Positions 1 to 8,227 of a stretch of DNA of 16,636 nucleotides are shown here, in pieces. The notes beneath the pieces are model-generated. The model worked only from the letters and a program-made list of their open reading frames with translations. It was not told the DNA's origin and did not search any database. Made by a program: the position numbers and the translations under genes. Every line of letters starts with the position of its first letter. The first letter of the stretch is position 1. Source of the stretch: Acidobacteriaceae bacterium (GTDB taxonomy: Bacteria > Acidobacteriota > Terriglobia > Terriglobales > Acidobacteriaceae); the NCBI GenBank assembly GCA_030040115.1, contig JASHUH010000006.1, forward strand, positions 1 through 16,636, in the 5' to 3' direction.

Positions 1-1
1 T

Positions 2-1959
2 TTCTTTGCCAACTACGGCGGTTTTTATCTCGGCGGTCCGAGCCAGGGCTTGTTTGCGGATAAGTGGATGCCAGCTTTTCCGACACCGTGACCAAAGTAT
101 GGCGCACCCATACCTTTGCCGCCGGCATGTTTTACGAGTGGATCAAAAACTCCCAGCCGGACAGCAGTCAAACCAACGGGACCGCGGATTTCGAAGCTTC
201 CGCCAACCCGTTCACCTATGGCGATTCTTATGCCGACGAGCTGGGCGGCAATCTTCAACAATACTCGGAGACCAACTTCAATCGTCTGGATGCGGAATCG
301 TATTACACCATCGAAGCCTTCGCTCAGGACTCCTGGGTTGTGAAGCCCAGGCTCACCATCAACTACGGCGTCCGTTTCACGCACTTTGAGCCTTGGGTCG
401 ATGACGAGGGTTTCGGCTATTCGATTTTCGTGCCGTCGCAGTACAGCTCGGCGAATAGCGGCGCCTGCGCGCTGTCGTACCCCTTCTGCGGATTCGAGTG
501 GCACAAAGAGGATTCCTCCGTTCCTCTCGGAGGCTTCCCAACGCGGGCCCTTTTCTATCAGCCACGCATCGGCGTCGCCTATGATTTCCACGGCAATGGG
601 AATACGGTGCTCCGCGGCGGCTGGGGTTACTTCTTCTACCACCTCGGCCAATTCACCGACGGTCTTGACACCTCGGCGGATGAAGAGTCGACAACCCTTA
701 CGCCCAGTTCCATTGGCGACGTCCCGCTTTTCGAAAGTCAGTTGAACGTCGTCCCCTCCACGGCGGTGGTGTCTGCGCCCACGCCGGTCAGCAGCACCGA
801 CAGCGACGAGCCATATACCGAGGATTGGAACGTCACGCTCGAGCAAAGAACTCCATGGTCCGGCTTGCTGGCGTTGGCATACATCGGCAATGTGAGCCGC
901 GATCTGCCCGTGAGCGGCGGATACGGCAGCGACATCAACCTCGTCCCGTTGGGCGCCATCACCACGACTTCGAAGGATCCCGTTACAGGCCTTACGACTA
1001 CGAATCCCAGTCAAGCAAATGGTAACGACTTCCGGCAATACGTCGGCTACGGCACCATCAACACCGTGGTCAACAATGCCTATTCCAATTACAACTCCCT
1101 TCAAGTCAGGTGGGCGCACCAGTCGGCAAAAATCCTCATGCAGTTGAATTACACCTGGAGCAAGGCGCTGGGAATTGTGTCTTGCTCGGCCCCTACGCTC
1201 AGTGGCGCCTGTGGCGCGACCTTAAACCCATTCAACCTGCAAGCCAACTACGGGCCGCTGCCCGCGGATCGCCGCCAGCTCTTCAACGCCGTGTATAACT
1301 TCAACCTGCCCAGCCCGATTCGGGGGAACGAACTCCTGGGCGGCGTGGTCAACGGCTGGCAGATTTCGGGACTCACGGGTCTCCAGTCCGGCGCCAACTT
1401 GACCGGGAACGCGGGCTACAACTGGAATGTGAATTGGAATCATGCCGTGGTTCCGGGCACGCCGATTTGGACCCAAGCTACGAGCGCAACCGCTGATCAA
1501 ATTAACAACCAGTCGATCCTGGGAAGCCCGGACATTCAGCTCAGCCCGCTCGTCACCTGCAATCCAAAGGAAGGGGTCCAGGCTCACCAATTTGTCAACC
1601 CCAATTGCTTTGCGATGCCTACAACCGTGGGAACCGGTGGCCCCGCTCTCCTGCCGGCGGAGTACGGTCCAGCCTACTTTGACTCCGATCTGGGCATCTT
1701 CAAGAACTTCCGGATTGGCAGTCGGGAATCGAATAAACTGCAGATTCGCGCGGAAGCCCAGAACTTCCTCAACCACCCGTTGTGGTCCTTCCCGAATAGC
1801 AATAACCTGAGTCTGTCTTTCGTGCAGGGGACGACGGTAAACGGGGCCGGTCAGACCGTAGGAACCGACACCTTCACCCAAACCAACTCGAATTTTGGGT
1901 ACACCACGTTTAAACAAGGGCATAGAATCGTCGAATTGACAGCCAAGTACTACTTCTGA
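2..1959 (+). CDS. Oar-like TonB-dependent receptor, C-terminal part, with apparent frameshift
   Basis: This is the C-terminal part of an outer-membrane TonB-dependent receptor of the Oar type, probably taking up large or complex substrates. The substrate is not predictable from the sequence. The barrel region shows family hallmarks: a WVVKPRLTINYGVRF strand, PRIGVAYDF followed by NTVLRGGWGYFF, QLNYTWSKALG, LPADRRQLFNAVYNFNLPSP, and a terminal aromatic strand VELTAKYYF. The main frame is open from a GTG at 64 because a TAA lies at 61-63. The preceding bases in a different frame (from 2) read FFANYGGFYLGGPSQGLFADK, which is also typical of this family just upstream of VDASFSDTVTK. One base therefore seems to be missing around 62-66. 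The signal peptide, carboxypeptidase-like domain and plug would lie left of the window. It may be a pseudogene, or an intact gene with a sequence error. The family call is secure; gene integrity is not. Confidence 0.9.
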
Positions 1960-1967
1960 TTCAATCG

Positions 1968-2006
1968 AACGATCCCCCCGGCTCTGCCGGGGGGATCGTT
2001 ATTTTT
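1968..2006 (+). terminator. Strong intrinsic terminator after the TonB receptor
   Basis: A perfect 15-bp inverted repeat (1968-1982 pairing with 1986-2000) has a three-base TCT loop and is followed by ATTTTT at 2001-2006. This is a textbook rho-independent terminator for the receptor gene, whose stop is at 1957-1959. It ends one base before the Shine-Dalgarno sequence of the next gene, so it could also act as an attenuator or a leader hairpin for that gene. Confidence 0.88.
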
Positions 2007-2019
2007 GGAGTCCGCCATA

Positions 2020-3132
2020 ATGAACCGGATCGCCTTCCTGCTGCTGTGCTTGTCCCTGAACTGCCCGGCGCAGGATTCGCCGCAGCAACTGATGCAGCAG
2101 GCCCTCGCAGCGCAGCAGGCGGGGCGCTTCGAGGAGGCGGTTCGGGATTATCGCGTGCTTGTCAAACAATATCCCAACATCTTTGAGATCAGATCCAACC
2201 TGGGCGCCGCGCTGGCGGGAGAAGGGGAGTACACAGACGCAATTGCCGAGTACGAAAAAGCGCTCGACCTCCAATCCAACCCTACAGTCCGCCTCAACCT
2301 CGCCTTGTCTTATTACAAAAGCGGCAATCTGCAAAAAGCCACCGAAACGCTGAAACAGGTTCATGCCGAAGAACCCGCAAACATGCAGGTCATCGAGCTC
2401 CTTGGAGACTGTTACCTGCGATTGGCGCAGAATCGGGAAGCCATCGCTCTCCTCACCCCGGTTCAGAGCGCGTATCCCGACAATGACGCTGTCACCTATC
2501 TTCTGGGGACGGCTTTGGTGCGGGATGGCCAAGCGGCAACGGGCGAGCAGATCATCGACAGGATTCTTAGAAACGGCGATTCAGCCGAAGCTCGAATGCT
2601 GATGGGCACCACAGAGTATATGGCTGGCGATTACGCCCGGGCCCGCGCCGATCTTCAAAAAGCGATCCAATTGAATCCGCACCTTCCAGGGGTGTACACC
2701 TATTATGGAAAGGCACTTCTCAAATCCGGTGACCAGACAGGCGGCGAGAAGGCTCTAGAGGAAGCGCTGCAACTCGATCCCAACGACTTCACTTCCAATA
2801 TCGATATGGGTGTCCTGCTCCGGCAAACCCAGGATTATTCCGGTGCGATGAGATACTTCCGGCACGCTCTGGAGGTTCATCCTGGCGATCCCGGTGTTCG
2901 CTTCGAAATTGCTAGTACCGAAGCTGCACAAGGGCGATTACCGGAAGCGGCCGGCGATTTGGAATCTTTGATCAAAGATGAGCCGGACTTTCGCGAAGCC
3001 ATCTGGCAACTGGCCAATGTTTATATTCGCGAAGGGCGCAAGGCGGATGGCGAAAGTGAGCGCGCGCTCTATATGAAGCTGAGCGCTTCCCGTCAAGCCG
3101 AGGGACAACTCGCAGCAAAAGGCTCTAAGTGA
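2020..3132 (+). CDS. Secreted tetratricopeptide repeat protein
   Basis: This is a 370-residue protein of about nine to ten TPR helical hairpins, a scaffold for protein-protein contacts rather than an enzyme. The ATG at 2020 is chosen because GGAG at 2007-2010 lies nine bases upstream and the protein then begins with a clean signal peptide (MNRIAFLLLCLSLNCPAQ, cleavage near residue 17-18). A TTG 15 bases earlier would overlap the ribosome binding site. Typical TPR signatures are visible, for example NLGAALAGEGEYTDAIAEYE, ARADLQKAIQLNPHLPGVY and GGEKALEEALQLDPNDF. It lies 60 bp behind the TonB receptor on the same strand, so a periplasmic role linked to the receptor is plausible, but this rests on position only. 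A second TPR gene converges on it from the right. The partner and function are unknown. Confidence 0.9.
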   Translation: MNRIAFLLLCLSLNCPAQDSPQQLMQQALAAQQAGRFEEAVRDYRVLVKQYPNIFEIRSNLGAALAGEGEYTDAIAEYEKALDLQSNPTVRLNLALSYYKSGNLQKATETLKQVHAEEPANMQVIELLGDCYLRLAQNREAIALLTPVQSAYPDNDAVTYLLGTALVRDGQAATGEQIIDRILRNGDSAEARMLMGTTEYMAGDYARARADLQKAIQLNPHLPGVYTYYGKALLKSGDQTGGEKALEEALQLDPNDFTSNIDMGVLLRQTQDYSGAMRYFRHALEVHPGDPGVRFEIASTEAAQGRLPEAAGDLESLIKDEPDFREAIWQLANVYIREGRKADGESERALYMKLSASRQAEGQLAAKGSK

Positions 3133-3133
3133 C

Positions 3134-3180
3134 CGATCCCCATAACCTATTCGATAGACGGCGCTCCAGCGTGGGGATCG
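3134..3180. terminator. Possible bidirectional terminator between convergent TPR genes
   Basis: A 9-bp inverted repeat (3134-3142 with 3172-3180, CGATCCCCA/TGGGGATCG) with a 29-base loop sits between the stops of two convergent genes. There is no T-run on either side. It may be a weak or factor-dependent terminator, and the long loop makes it uncertain. Confidence 0.3.
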
Positions 3181-3205
3181 ATGTGTGCTGCTCTGCGACC
3201 CGGAA

Positions 3206-4402
3206 TTATTTGTCATCCTGATCGTCGGCGCCAATCTCTTTCGGCTGAACGAGTAGATTCTTATAGAGCAGGCGAAGTTTGTCTTTCGTGTCCTTGTATT
3301 GCATGTAAAGCTCCACTTGACGCCGGGCATCCTCCACGCGCCCCATTTTTCGATACAACGTGCCGAGGAGATAGTGTGCAGTAGGAATCGTCGGGTCCAG
3401 CCGCACCGCATCCTCGAGCAGCGGCAGAGCTTTGTCGCCCTCGTTCCTCGCGATAAGAACCTTGGCCACTCCCACTTTTGCCACCGCGTCGGAGGGCTCT
3501 AACTCCGCCGCCTTCGAGTAATCCCGAAACGCCTGCTGAGTATCTCCTTGCTGCTCGGCAATCTCCGCCAGGCTCAAAATCGACTTCTCATCTCGAGGAT
3601 TTTGCTGCAAAGCGATGCCATACTCCGCGACCGCTTCTTTTTTGATGGCCGGGTCGCGTGCGGTCTTCAAGACCTCGGCCAGCTCATAATGAACATCCGG
3701 CAGGCGCGGATCGATGGCGATCGCTTTGCGAAACTGCGCGATGGCGCCGTTCGTATCGCCCTCTCTGATCTCTTCGTGCGCCAGCAATTGGTGCATTTGC
3801 GCGGAATCCGGCGCCGCCAGCGAAAGCGCAATCCTTGCTTCTGTCGATAGATCGGAATAGGTCCTATACGCCGCGTAGAGAACTTCGGGGTTCTTCGGAT
3901 ACGACTTTCTCAACTGCGACAACACCCCCGCAGCCAGATCCAGGTCCTCGCTTTGCGCATAGAGGGTTACCAGGTCCATACCGACCTGGAGTTTGAAATT
4001 CGGGTCGTCAATGAGGGGGAAGGCTGTTGCCAGATCTTTGCGCCCCTGCTCGACATCTTGGGTGTTCAGCTCGGCAATTCCCAGGAGGCCCTGAATCATG
4101 CCCGACGTCGGCTGCTTTTGAACGGCGATACGCAAGTGCGGAATGGCTTCGGCCGCTTTGCCTTGAAAGTACAGCAGCACTCCAAGGTTGGCTTGGGCGG
4201 TTACGTTCTCGGGGTCGATCGCCGCTGCTGCCTGCAACTCCGGAATCGCGAGGTCGGGACGCTTCTGGCGCACATAACTCTGTGCCTTCTGAATATGTTG
4301 CGCAAATTCTTTCTGTTGGTCGATTCCACTCTGCGGAAAGCAAAGCGACGCTCCCAGCAGATACACTGCTCCCACCGCAAGAATTCCCCGGTTCGGCTTC
4401 AT
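3206..4402 (-). CDS. Secreted tetratricopeptide repeat protein
   Basis: This 398-residue protein has an N-terminal signal peptide (MKPNRGILAVGAVYLLGASLC, cleavage near FPQ/SG) followed by a series of TPR motifs, such as DLAIPELQAAAAIDPENVTA, AIAQFRKAIAIDPRLPDVHY and KALPLLEDAVRLDPTIPTAH. It ends in an acidic tail (GADDQDDK). The ATG at 4402 gives the most normal signal peptide. An ATG at 4420 and a GTG at 4441 are in-frame alternatives; the GTG has a GGAG eight bases upstream, so the longer form cannot be excluded. The gene converges on the TPR gene at 2020-3132, leaving 73 bp between the stops. Both are exported repeat scaffolds of similar size, but they do not look like recent duplicates. 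No enzymatic domain is visible. The function is unknown, though export and the TPR fold are well supported. Confidence 0.86.
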   Translation of the reverse strand: MKPNRGILAVGAVYLLGASLCFPQSGIDQQKEFAQHIQKAQSYVRQKRPDLAIPELQAAAAIDPENVTAQANLGVLLYFQGKAAEAIPHLRIAVQKQPTSGMIQGLLGIAELNTQDVEQGRKDLATAFPLIDDPNFKLQVGMDLVTLYAQSEDLDLAAGVLSQLRKSYPKNPEVLYAAYRTYSDLSTEARIALSLAAPDSAQMHQLLAHEEIREGDTNGAIAQFRKAIAIDPRLPDVHYELAEVLKTARDPAIKKEAVAEYGIALQQNPRDEKSILSLAEIAEQQGDTQQAFRDYSKAAELEPSDAVAKVGVAKVLIARNEGDKALPLLEDAVRLDPTIPTAHYLLGTLYRKMGRVEDARRQVELYMQYKDTKDKLRLLYKNLLVQPKEIGADDQDDK

Positions 4403-4649
4403 GACGAGCAGATTATACATGCCGAATAGCGAATTGCGCACCGACGCGGCTCCACAAGCCTGCTCCCAGCAAGCGCATCGAGAAACTCAACAGTCTTGCT
4501 CCCAATCGATATTTACGCATAATAGAAGCCGAAACTGAAATTCCGGGCAGGCTCGCCAGAAGACTGAACCAGCGATACTCCCGCGGCGCATCGCCCGTGT
4601 CTTGTTGCCCACTCGGCAAAGACTCAGCGCTTACTTCATTAGATCGGAT
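4403..4649. other. Intergenic region between cytochrome operon end and TPR gene start
   Basis: This 247-bp stretch lies after the stop of the nine-heme cytochrome gene and before the TPR gene on the same strand. No convincing terminator or consensus promoter is seen. A minus-strand open stretch (TTG at 4619 to a stop at 4413, 68 codons) reads somewhat protein-like but has no recognised motif or good ribosome binding site and overlaps possible upstream starts of the TPR gene. I treat it as non-coding leader. Confidence 0.4.
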
Positions 4650-5732
4650 TCACAAGCCGCTTCGTCGATGCAACGGCTTGGGCACGCCGCGCGTGTGGCA
4701 ATCCTCGCACTTCACCCAGTGAATGTTGTGTTTGCTGGCGGGGTTGGCATACGTCGTGTCCATTTTCTCCACAGCTTGCCCGCAGTCCGACATGGCCGGA
4801 TGGCAAGTGGCGCAGGAAGCGCGGGTGTCCTCGCCGTGGCCGCTATGGCAGGCGAAACAACTGATGCCTTCGTGAACGCCCAGCGGCGTGCGGTCATCGC
4901 CTGAACCCGCCTGCACGCCCCAATTGCGCCGCGCTGCCGCGGATCCGGCTTCGGGCGGTCGCGGAGCGTGGCACGCATAGCAGAGGGCCTGGCGCTGGTC
5001 AGGACTGATGCCGACCGGGCGCGGGCCATCGAAGATCTGCGGAAGCGGAAGCTCCGCAATGGCGAAATGCATTTGCTCGCGCCGGTCGAAAAACGCGAGC
5101 GATTCCCCGACCCGGGCTCCGGCCACGGAAAAGTGCGCGGTGGGTTTGGTCGCCGGCAGCCCTTCGCGATGAATCCAATGACAAGCCTGGCAAGGCATGG
5201 TGGGTTCAGCGGCGAAGCCGGCGCGCACGATGCGCCACGGGCCCTCGAGGCTGAGCGGCTGCACCATTTCGCCGATCGGTCCGCTAAAATGCATGCCGTG
5301 GCAGCGGAAACAATCATCCATCAGCCGGCGCGCCGCATTCTGCTGAGCATTGGTGAAGATCTGCGCATAGGTTGCGCTGTGCGGACCGGCGCTCCAGGTT
5401 GCGTATTCGCGCTGATGACAGCTTTGGCACTTTGCGGTCATTTCGACAACGTTTACGTCGCGCAGGCGGATGACCTCAGGCAATCGTCCGCTGAGGTGAA
5501 CGGCGACGTGCCGCAGCTTGGTGGCCAAACCAGTTGAGTGGCAATCGAAGCACCCCACCGTGCGGTGCGATGAAACATGCACCGTGCACACGGTATCGGC
5601 CATTTCATGGCAACCCGCGCAACCGGCGCCGCGCTGTGAAGTGTAGTAGTACGTCGCGCCCCCGATAGCGCCCGCAGCACAAATGAGAGAAATGCCGGCC
5701 ACGAGGGCGACGAGAAGAAGAACCCGCTTCAT
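4650..5732 (-). CDS. Nine-heme cytochrome c, membrane-anchored electron-transfer subunit
   Basis: This 360-residue multiheme cytochrome probably takes electrons from the GMC dehydrogenase encoded just before it. Residues 4-29 form a hydrophobic N-terminal segment, either an uncleaved anchor or a signal peptide. Nine CXXCH heme-attachment motifs follow, at about residues 38, 61, 102, 141, 181, 251, 292, 307 and 342: CAGCH, CFDCH, CQSCH, CFRCH, CQACH, CYACH, CFACH, CATCH, CEDCH. The N-terminal anchor followed at once by heme motifs recalls the NapC/NrfH style. The ATG at 5732 is favoured because it forms an ATGA overlap with the stop of the upstream dehydrogenase gene, a sign of translational coupling. 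Frames 24 bp longer exist but lack this arrangement. The physiological acceptor (quinone, or another periplasmic or outer-membrane carrier) cannot be told from the sequence. Confidence 0.92.
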   Translation of the reverse strand: MKRVLLLVALVAGISLICAAGAIGGATYYYTSQRGAGCAGCHEMADTVCTVHVSSHRTVGCFDCHSTGLATKLRHVAVHLSGRLPEVIRLRDVNVVEMTAKCQSCHQREYATWSAGPHSATYAQIFTNAQQNAARRLMDDCFRCHGMHFSGPIGEMVQPLSLEGPWRIVRAGFAAEPTMPCQACHWIHREGLPATKPTAHFSVAGARVGESLAFFDRREQMHFAIAELPLPQIFDGPRPVGISPDQRQALCYACHAPRPPEAGSAAARRNWGVQAGSGDDRTPLGVHEGISCFACHSGHGEDTRASCATCHPAMSDCGQAVEKMDTTYANPASKHNIHWVKCEDCHTRGVPKPLHRRSGL

Positions 5733-7381
5733 GATCGATACCTTGCGCCCTTCCATCCGCGCAGCAGCGCTCCGGAGGCGTAGTACGCGATGGCCATGAT
5801 GGTGAGTGCAGGATTGAATCCGCCGTTGCTCACGTGCACGCTGCCGTCGATCACGAACACGTTATCGACATCGTGTAACTGGCAGCTCTGGTTCACCACC
5901 GAGTTCCGTGGATCGGTGCCCATGCGGCAGGTTCCGGCCTGGTGCTGACCGGCGGAGATCATTTGCGGCCGGGAGTTCATGAGCGTGGTGTGGATAGCGC
6001 CGGCTTCCTGTAACCAGGTCTGTGCGCGTTGCGCCTGCACGGTTCCGATTTCGAAGGTATGCGGGTGACAGTTACCCTGGATGCGCGCCACCGGCGCCCC
6101 CCATTTGTCCTTGACGGCTGGATCGAGCGTTACGCGAGCCTCGGCAGTCGGAATCTGCTGGGTCGGCCCCATCACGATGATGGTGCGGCGATGCCACTCG
6201 CGCATCGCCTGCTTATGTCCGTGGCCCCAGCGTGGCGTTCCCGGGGGAAGGCGATCGATCATGTGGATCGGCAGACGGATGAATTCATTGGCTAGCATGC
6301 CTCCACCACATAGCCCCGGAGTTCCGTGGTTGTAGTCGCAGACGGCAATGCTTGCCCCTGGACCAATATCGTCGTACGTGTCGCGATCGAAATACCCCAA
6401 AGCGCCCGTATAGTAGTGGCCTTGCAAATGGCGGCCGACCTGGTCGTAACGGTTGCCCAGCCCATTGGGAAACAGGCGGCTCTTTGAGTTCAGCAGCAGG
6501 CGAGCCGATTCAATGGCGCAGGCTGACACTACGACAATATCGGAGAGTTGTCGCTCGCGCCGCCCGTTCTCGTCAATGTACTCAACCCCGCACGCATGGC
6601 CGCTTTCATCCATCAGGATTTCCATCGCCGTGCAGCGCGTGCGCAACCGGCAGTTGCCGGTGGCCAGCGCTTGGGGAATCACTGTGTTCTGCGATCCGTT
6701 CTTGGCGTCCACTTCGCAGGCAAAGCCCACGCACCAGCGGCAGCGCATGCAGGGGCCACGATCGTTGTAGGGCACACTGTTGCGCAGCATGGGAATCGCA
6801 AACGGATGCAGGCCCAGCCGCCGCGCGGCAGGCTCCAGAATCTCCCACTCACGATTGGGGGGAAGCGGAGGCATGGGCAGCCCACGCCTGCGCGGTCCAT
6901 GAAACGGATCGGGCGCGTAATCGCCTGAAATCCCAATCTCGTATTCGGCCTGATCGTAAAACGGTTCCAGATCCTCGTAGCCGATCGGCCAATCTTCAAG
7001 CGAACTGCCTGGCGGGGTGCCGTAAACGGACTTCATGCGGAAATCCTGCGGCATGTAGCGCCAGGCTTGTGCGCCGTAACTCAGCGTTCCGACGCCCACG
7101 CAGGCGGCATTGTTCTGGTAAGCGTTGTCACTGGGCCGCACGATCCTCGCCACTCCGCCGGCGTCCACCACCACCCGCGGAAAGCCCCGGTCCTCAGGGC
7201 CGAACGCGTTGCCCAGCACCGTGGTGCGCTGGTTGCGCAAATCGTCCTTGCGGCAATCGGCCGGCGTGTACCACGGACCGCGTTCGAACAGCACCACGCT
7301 CAGGCCGGCCGTCGAGAGCTCTTTGGCCACGATACCGCCGGCCGCGCCCGCTCCCACGATGACTGCATTGGCGCGATTCAT
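5729..7381 (-). CDS. GMC-family FAD dehydrogenase, catalytic subunit
   Basis: This 550-residue flavoprotein of the glucose-methanol-choline family should oxidise a sugar, polyol or alcohol and pass electrons to a cytochrome. The N-terminal FAD-binding Rossmann motif is VIVGAGAAGGIVAKEL (residues 8-21), ending with the acidic residue in LFERG. The C-terminal GMC domain carries the catalytic histidine in HQAGTCRMG (about His480) and a second active-site position in FNPALTI (about Asn523). A cluster CMRCRWCVGFAC (Cys211, 214, 217, 222) resembles the cysteine region of bacterial FAD glucose dehydrogenase catalytic subunits, which hold an iron-sulfur cluster. There is no signal peptide, so export probably depends on the Tat-targeted subunit encoded just upstream. 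It overlaps that gene by ATGA at its start and the nine-heme cytochrome gene by ATGA at its end. The substrate is unknown; gluconate, glucose or another sugar are all possible. Confidence 0.93.
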   Translation of the reverse strand: MNRANAVIVGAGAAGGIVAKELSTAGLSVVLFERGPWYTPADCRKDDLRNQRTTVLGNAFGPEDRGFPRVVVDAGGVARIVRPSDNAYQNNAACVGVGTLSYGAQAWRYMPQDFRMKSVYGTPPGSSLEDWPIGYEDLEPFYDQAEYEIGISGDYAPDPFHGPRRRGLPMPPLPPNREWEILEPAARRLGLHPFAIPMLRNSVPYNDRGPCMRCRWCVGFACEVDAKNGSQNTVIPQALATGNCRLRTRCTAMEILMDESGHACGVEYIDENGRRERQLSDIVVVSACAIESARLLLNSKSRLFPNGLGNRYDQVGRHLQGHYYTGALGYFDRDTYDDIGPGASIAVCDYNHGTPGLCGGGMLANEFIRLPIHMIDRLPPGTPRWGHGHKQAMREWHRRTIIVMGPTQQIPTAEARVTLDPAVKDKWGAPVARIQGNCHPHTFEIGTVQAQRAQTWLQEAGAIHTTLMNSRPQMISAGQHQAGTCRMGTDPRNSVVNQSCQLHDVDNVFVIDGSVHVSNGGFNPALTIMAIAYYASGALLRGWKGARYRS

Positions 7382-7905
7382 GAGCCCGCGCCCTTGCTGA
7401 GGTCATATTTTGCGCGGCCGCGCAGCGGCGGCTCCTCGAGGCCGAGCATGCGCCAGCTTACGGCGTCGCGATTGCCTCCGTGCCGCGGCGAACCGTAATA
7501 GCCCTCCATGATGTGTTCGCGCGCCAGTTCGAAAAAGTCACTGCGCTGCTCGGCCAGGGCTGATGTAACTTCCTGCCGGATCGGAGGCGGAGCCTGGGCC
7601 AGCGCGACGCCGCAAAATTCGCGGCTGATCCGGTCCGCGCTCTCAAATCCCGCCTGATACGCGTCGCGATGGCGCCGGTATGGGCCCATCAATTGGCGAT
7701 CGATATAGACAATGACGCCGGCCTGCGACGCCGAGGGAAAATCATCCTCGGGAATGATCTGATCCGCGAGCGCGGCGAGAGTTTCGGCCTGCGCATCGCT
7801 CAGGAACTCCCACCGGCTGCTGCTACGGCAACTGCAGCCGGCAACGCATATCGCGCCCGCGGACGCGGTCCCGGCCATGAAGCCCCGCCTTGTCAGACTT
7901 CGCAT
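7378..7905 (-). CDS. Gluconate 2-dehydrogenase subunit 3-like, Tat-exported small subunit
   Basis: This 175-residue small subunit belongs to the gluconate 2-dehydrogenase subunit 3 family, which acts as the export escort for a GMC catalytic subunit. The start at 7905 gives a twin-arginine signal, SLTRRGFMAGTASAGA, followed by ICVAGC, which fits a lipobox with lipidation at Cys24. The following WEFLSDAQAETLAALADQII and PSASQAGVIVYIDRQL segments are typical of the family. A start up to 46 codons further upstream is open but would place the Tat motif internally, so it is rejected. The stop overlaps the dehydrogenase start by ATGA. It is the first gene of the operon, and the small-catalytic-cytochrome order equals the gamma-alpha-beta order of bacterial FAD glucose dehydrogenase. 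Confidence 0.9.
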   Translation of the reverse strand: MRSLTRRGFMAGTASAGAICVAGCSCRSSSRWEFLSDAQAETLAALADQIIPEDDFPSASQAGVIVYIDRQLMGPYRRHRDAYQAGFESADRISREFCGVALAQAPPPIRQEVTSALAEQRSDFFELAREHIMEGYYGSPRHGGNRDAVSWRMLGLEEPPLRGRAKYDLSKGAGS

Positions 7906-8227
7906 GAGCGATTCCACTCGAAGACTCCATGGTCCGACGATTGTGCAGGAACTTCCTGTGATCCCAATCACGCACGATGCGGTTCGTGGGAAGAAGTGGT
8001 CCACCAGCCACGCTGAACCCCCGCGATCAGCCTCCCAATGCAAACTTGGCCGCCTTTAATTTTTGTCCGGTTTCTGCCGGGCTAGCCAATCCACAGGCTC
8101 CGGTGCTAGTGTTTTGGGGTGCAAATCCCGGCGCTTCCCCGAGCCTGGTTTCTCTGTTTGTTCCCGCCGGCGGGGAAGTGAGTAGCGCCTGAGCTATCGG
8201 CGTCCGGATGCACCCGAGGTCAAAGCT
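7906..8227. other. Divergent intergenic region
   Basis: This 322-bp region separates the start of the dehydrogenase operon (-) from the aldehyde dehydrogenase (+), so it should hold promoters for both. I find no convincing -35/-10 pair. An AT-rich patch lies near 8055-8065, and GAGG at 8216-8219 is a well-placed ribosome binding site eight bases before the aldehyde dehydrogenase ATG. A short GC-rich complement (CTTCCCC near 8145, GGGGAAG near 8173) could form a weak hairpin. No coding sequence is supported. Confidence 0.5.

Noticed and set aside
25..1119. Long minus-strand open frame (364 codons) opposite the TonB receptor
   Set aside because: It is antisense to a well-supported receptor, has no recognisable domain, and is rich in Gly/Val/Arg as expected for a reverse-frame shadow in GC-rich DNA. 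The same applies to the frame at 1222-1923.
4413..4619. Small minus-strand gene of 68 codons before the TPR gene
   Set aside because: It starts only with TTG, has no good ribosome binding site or recognised motif, and overlaps alternative starts of the TPR gene.
4653..4680. Terminator hairpin at the end of the nine-heme cytochrome gene
   Set aside because: The 7-bp repeat with a 14-base loop lies inside the coding end and has no following T-run.
6352..7362. Plus-strand open frame of 336 codons opposite the GMC dehydrogenase
   Set aside because: Its composition is dominated by Arg, Pro, Ser and Cys, it has no motif, and the minus strand encodes a clear flavoprotein here.
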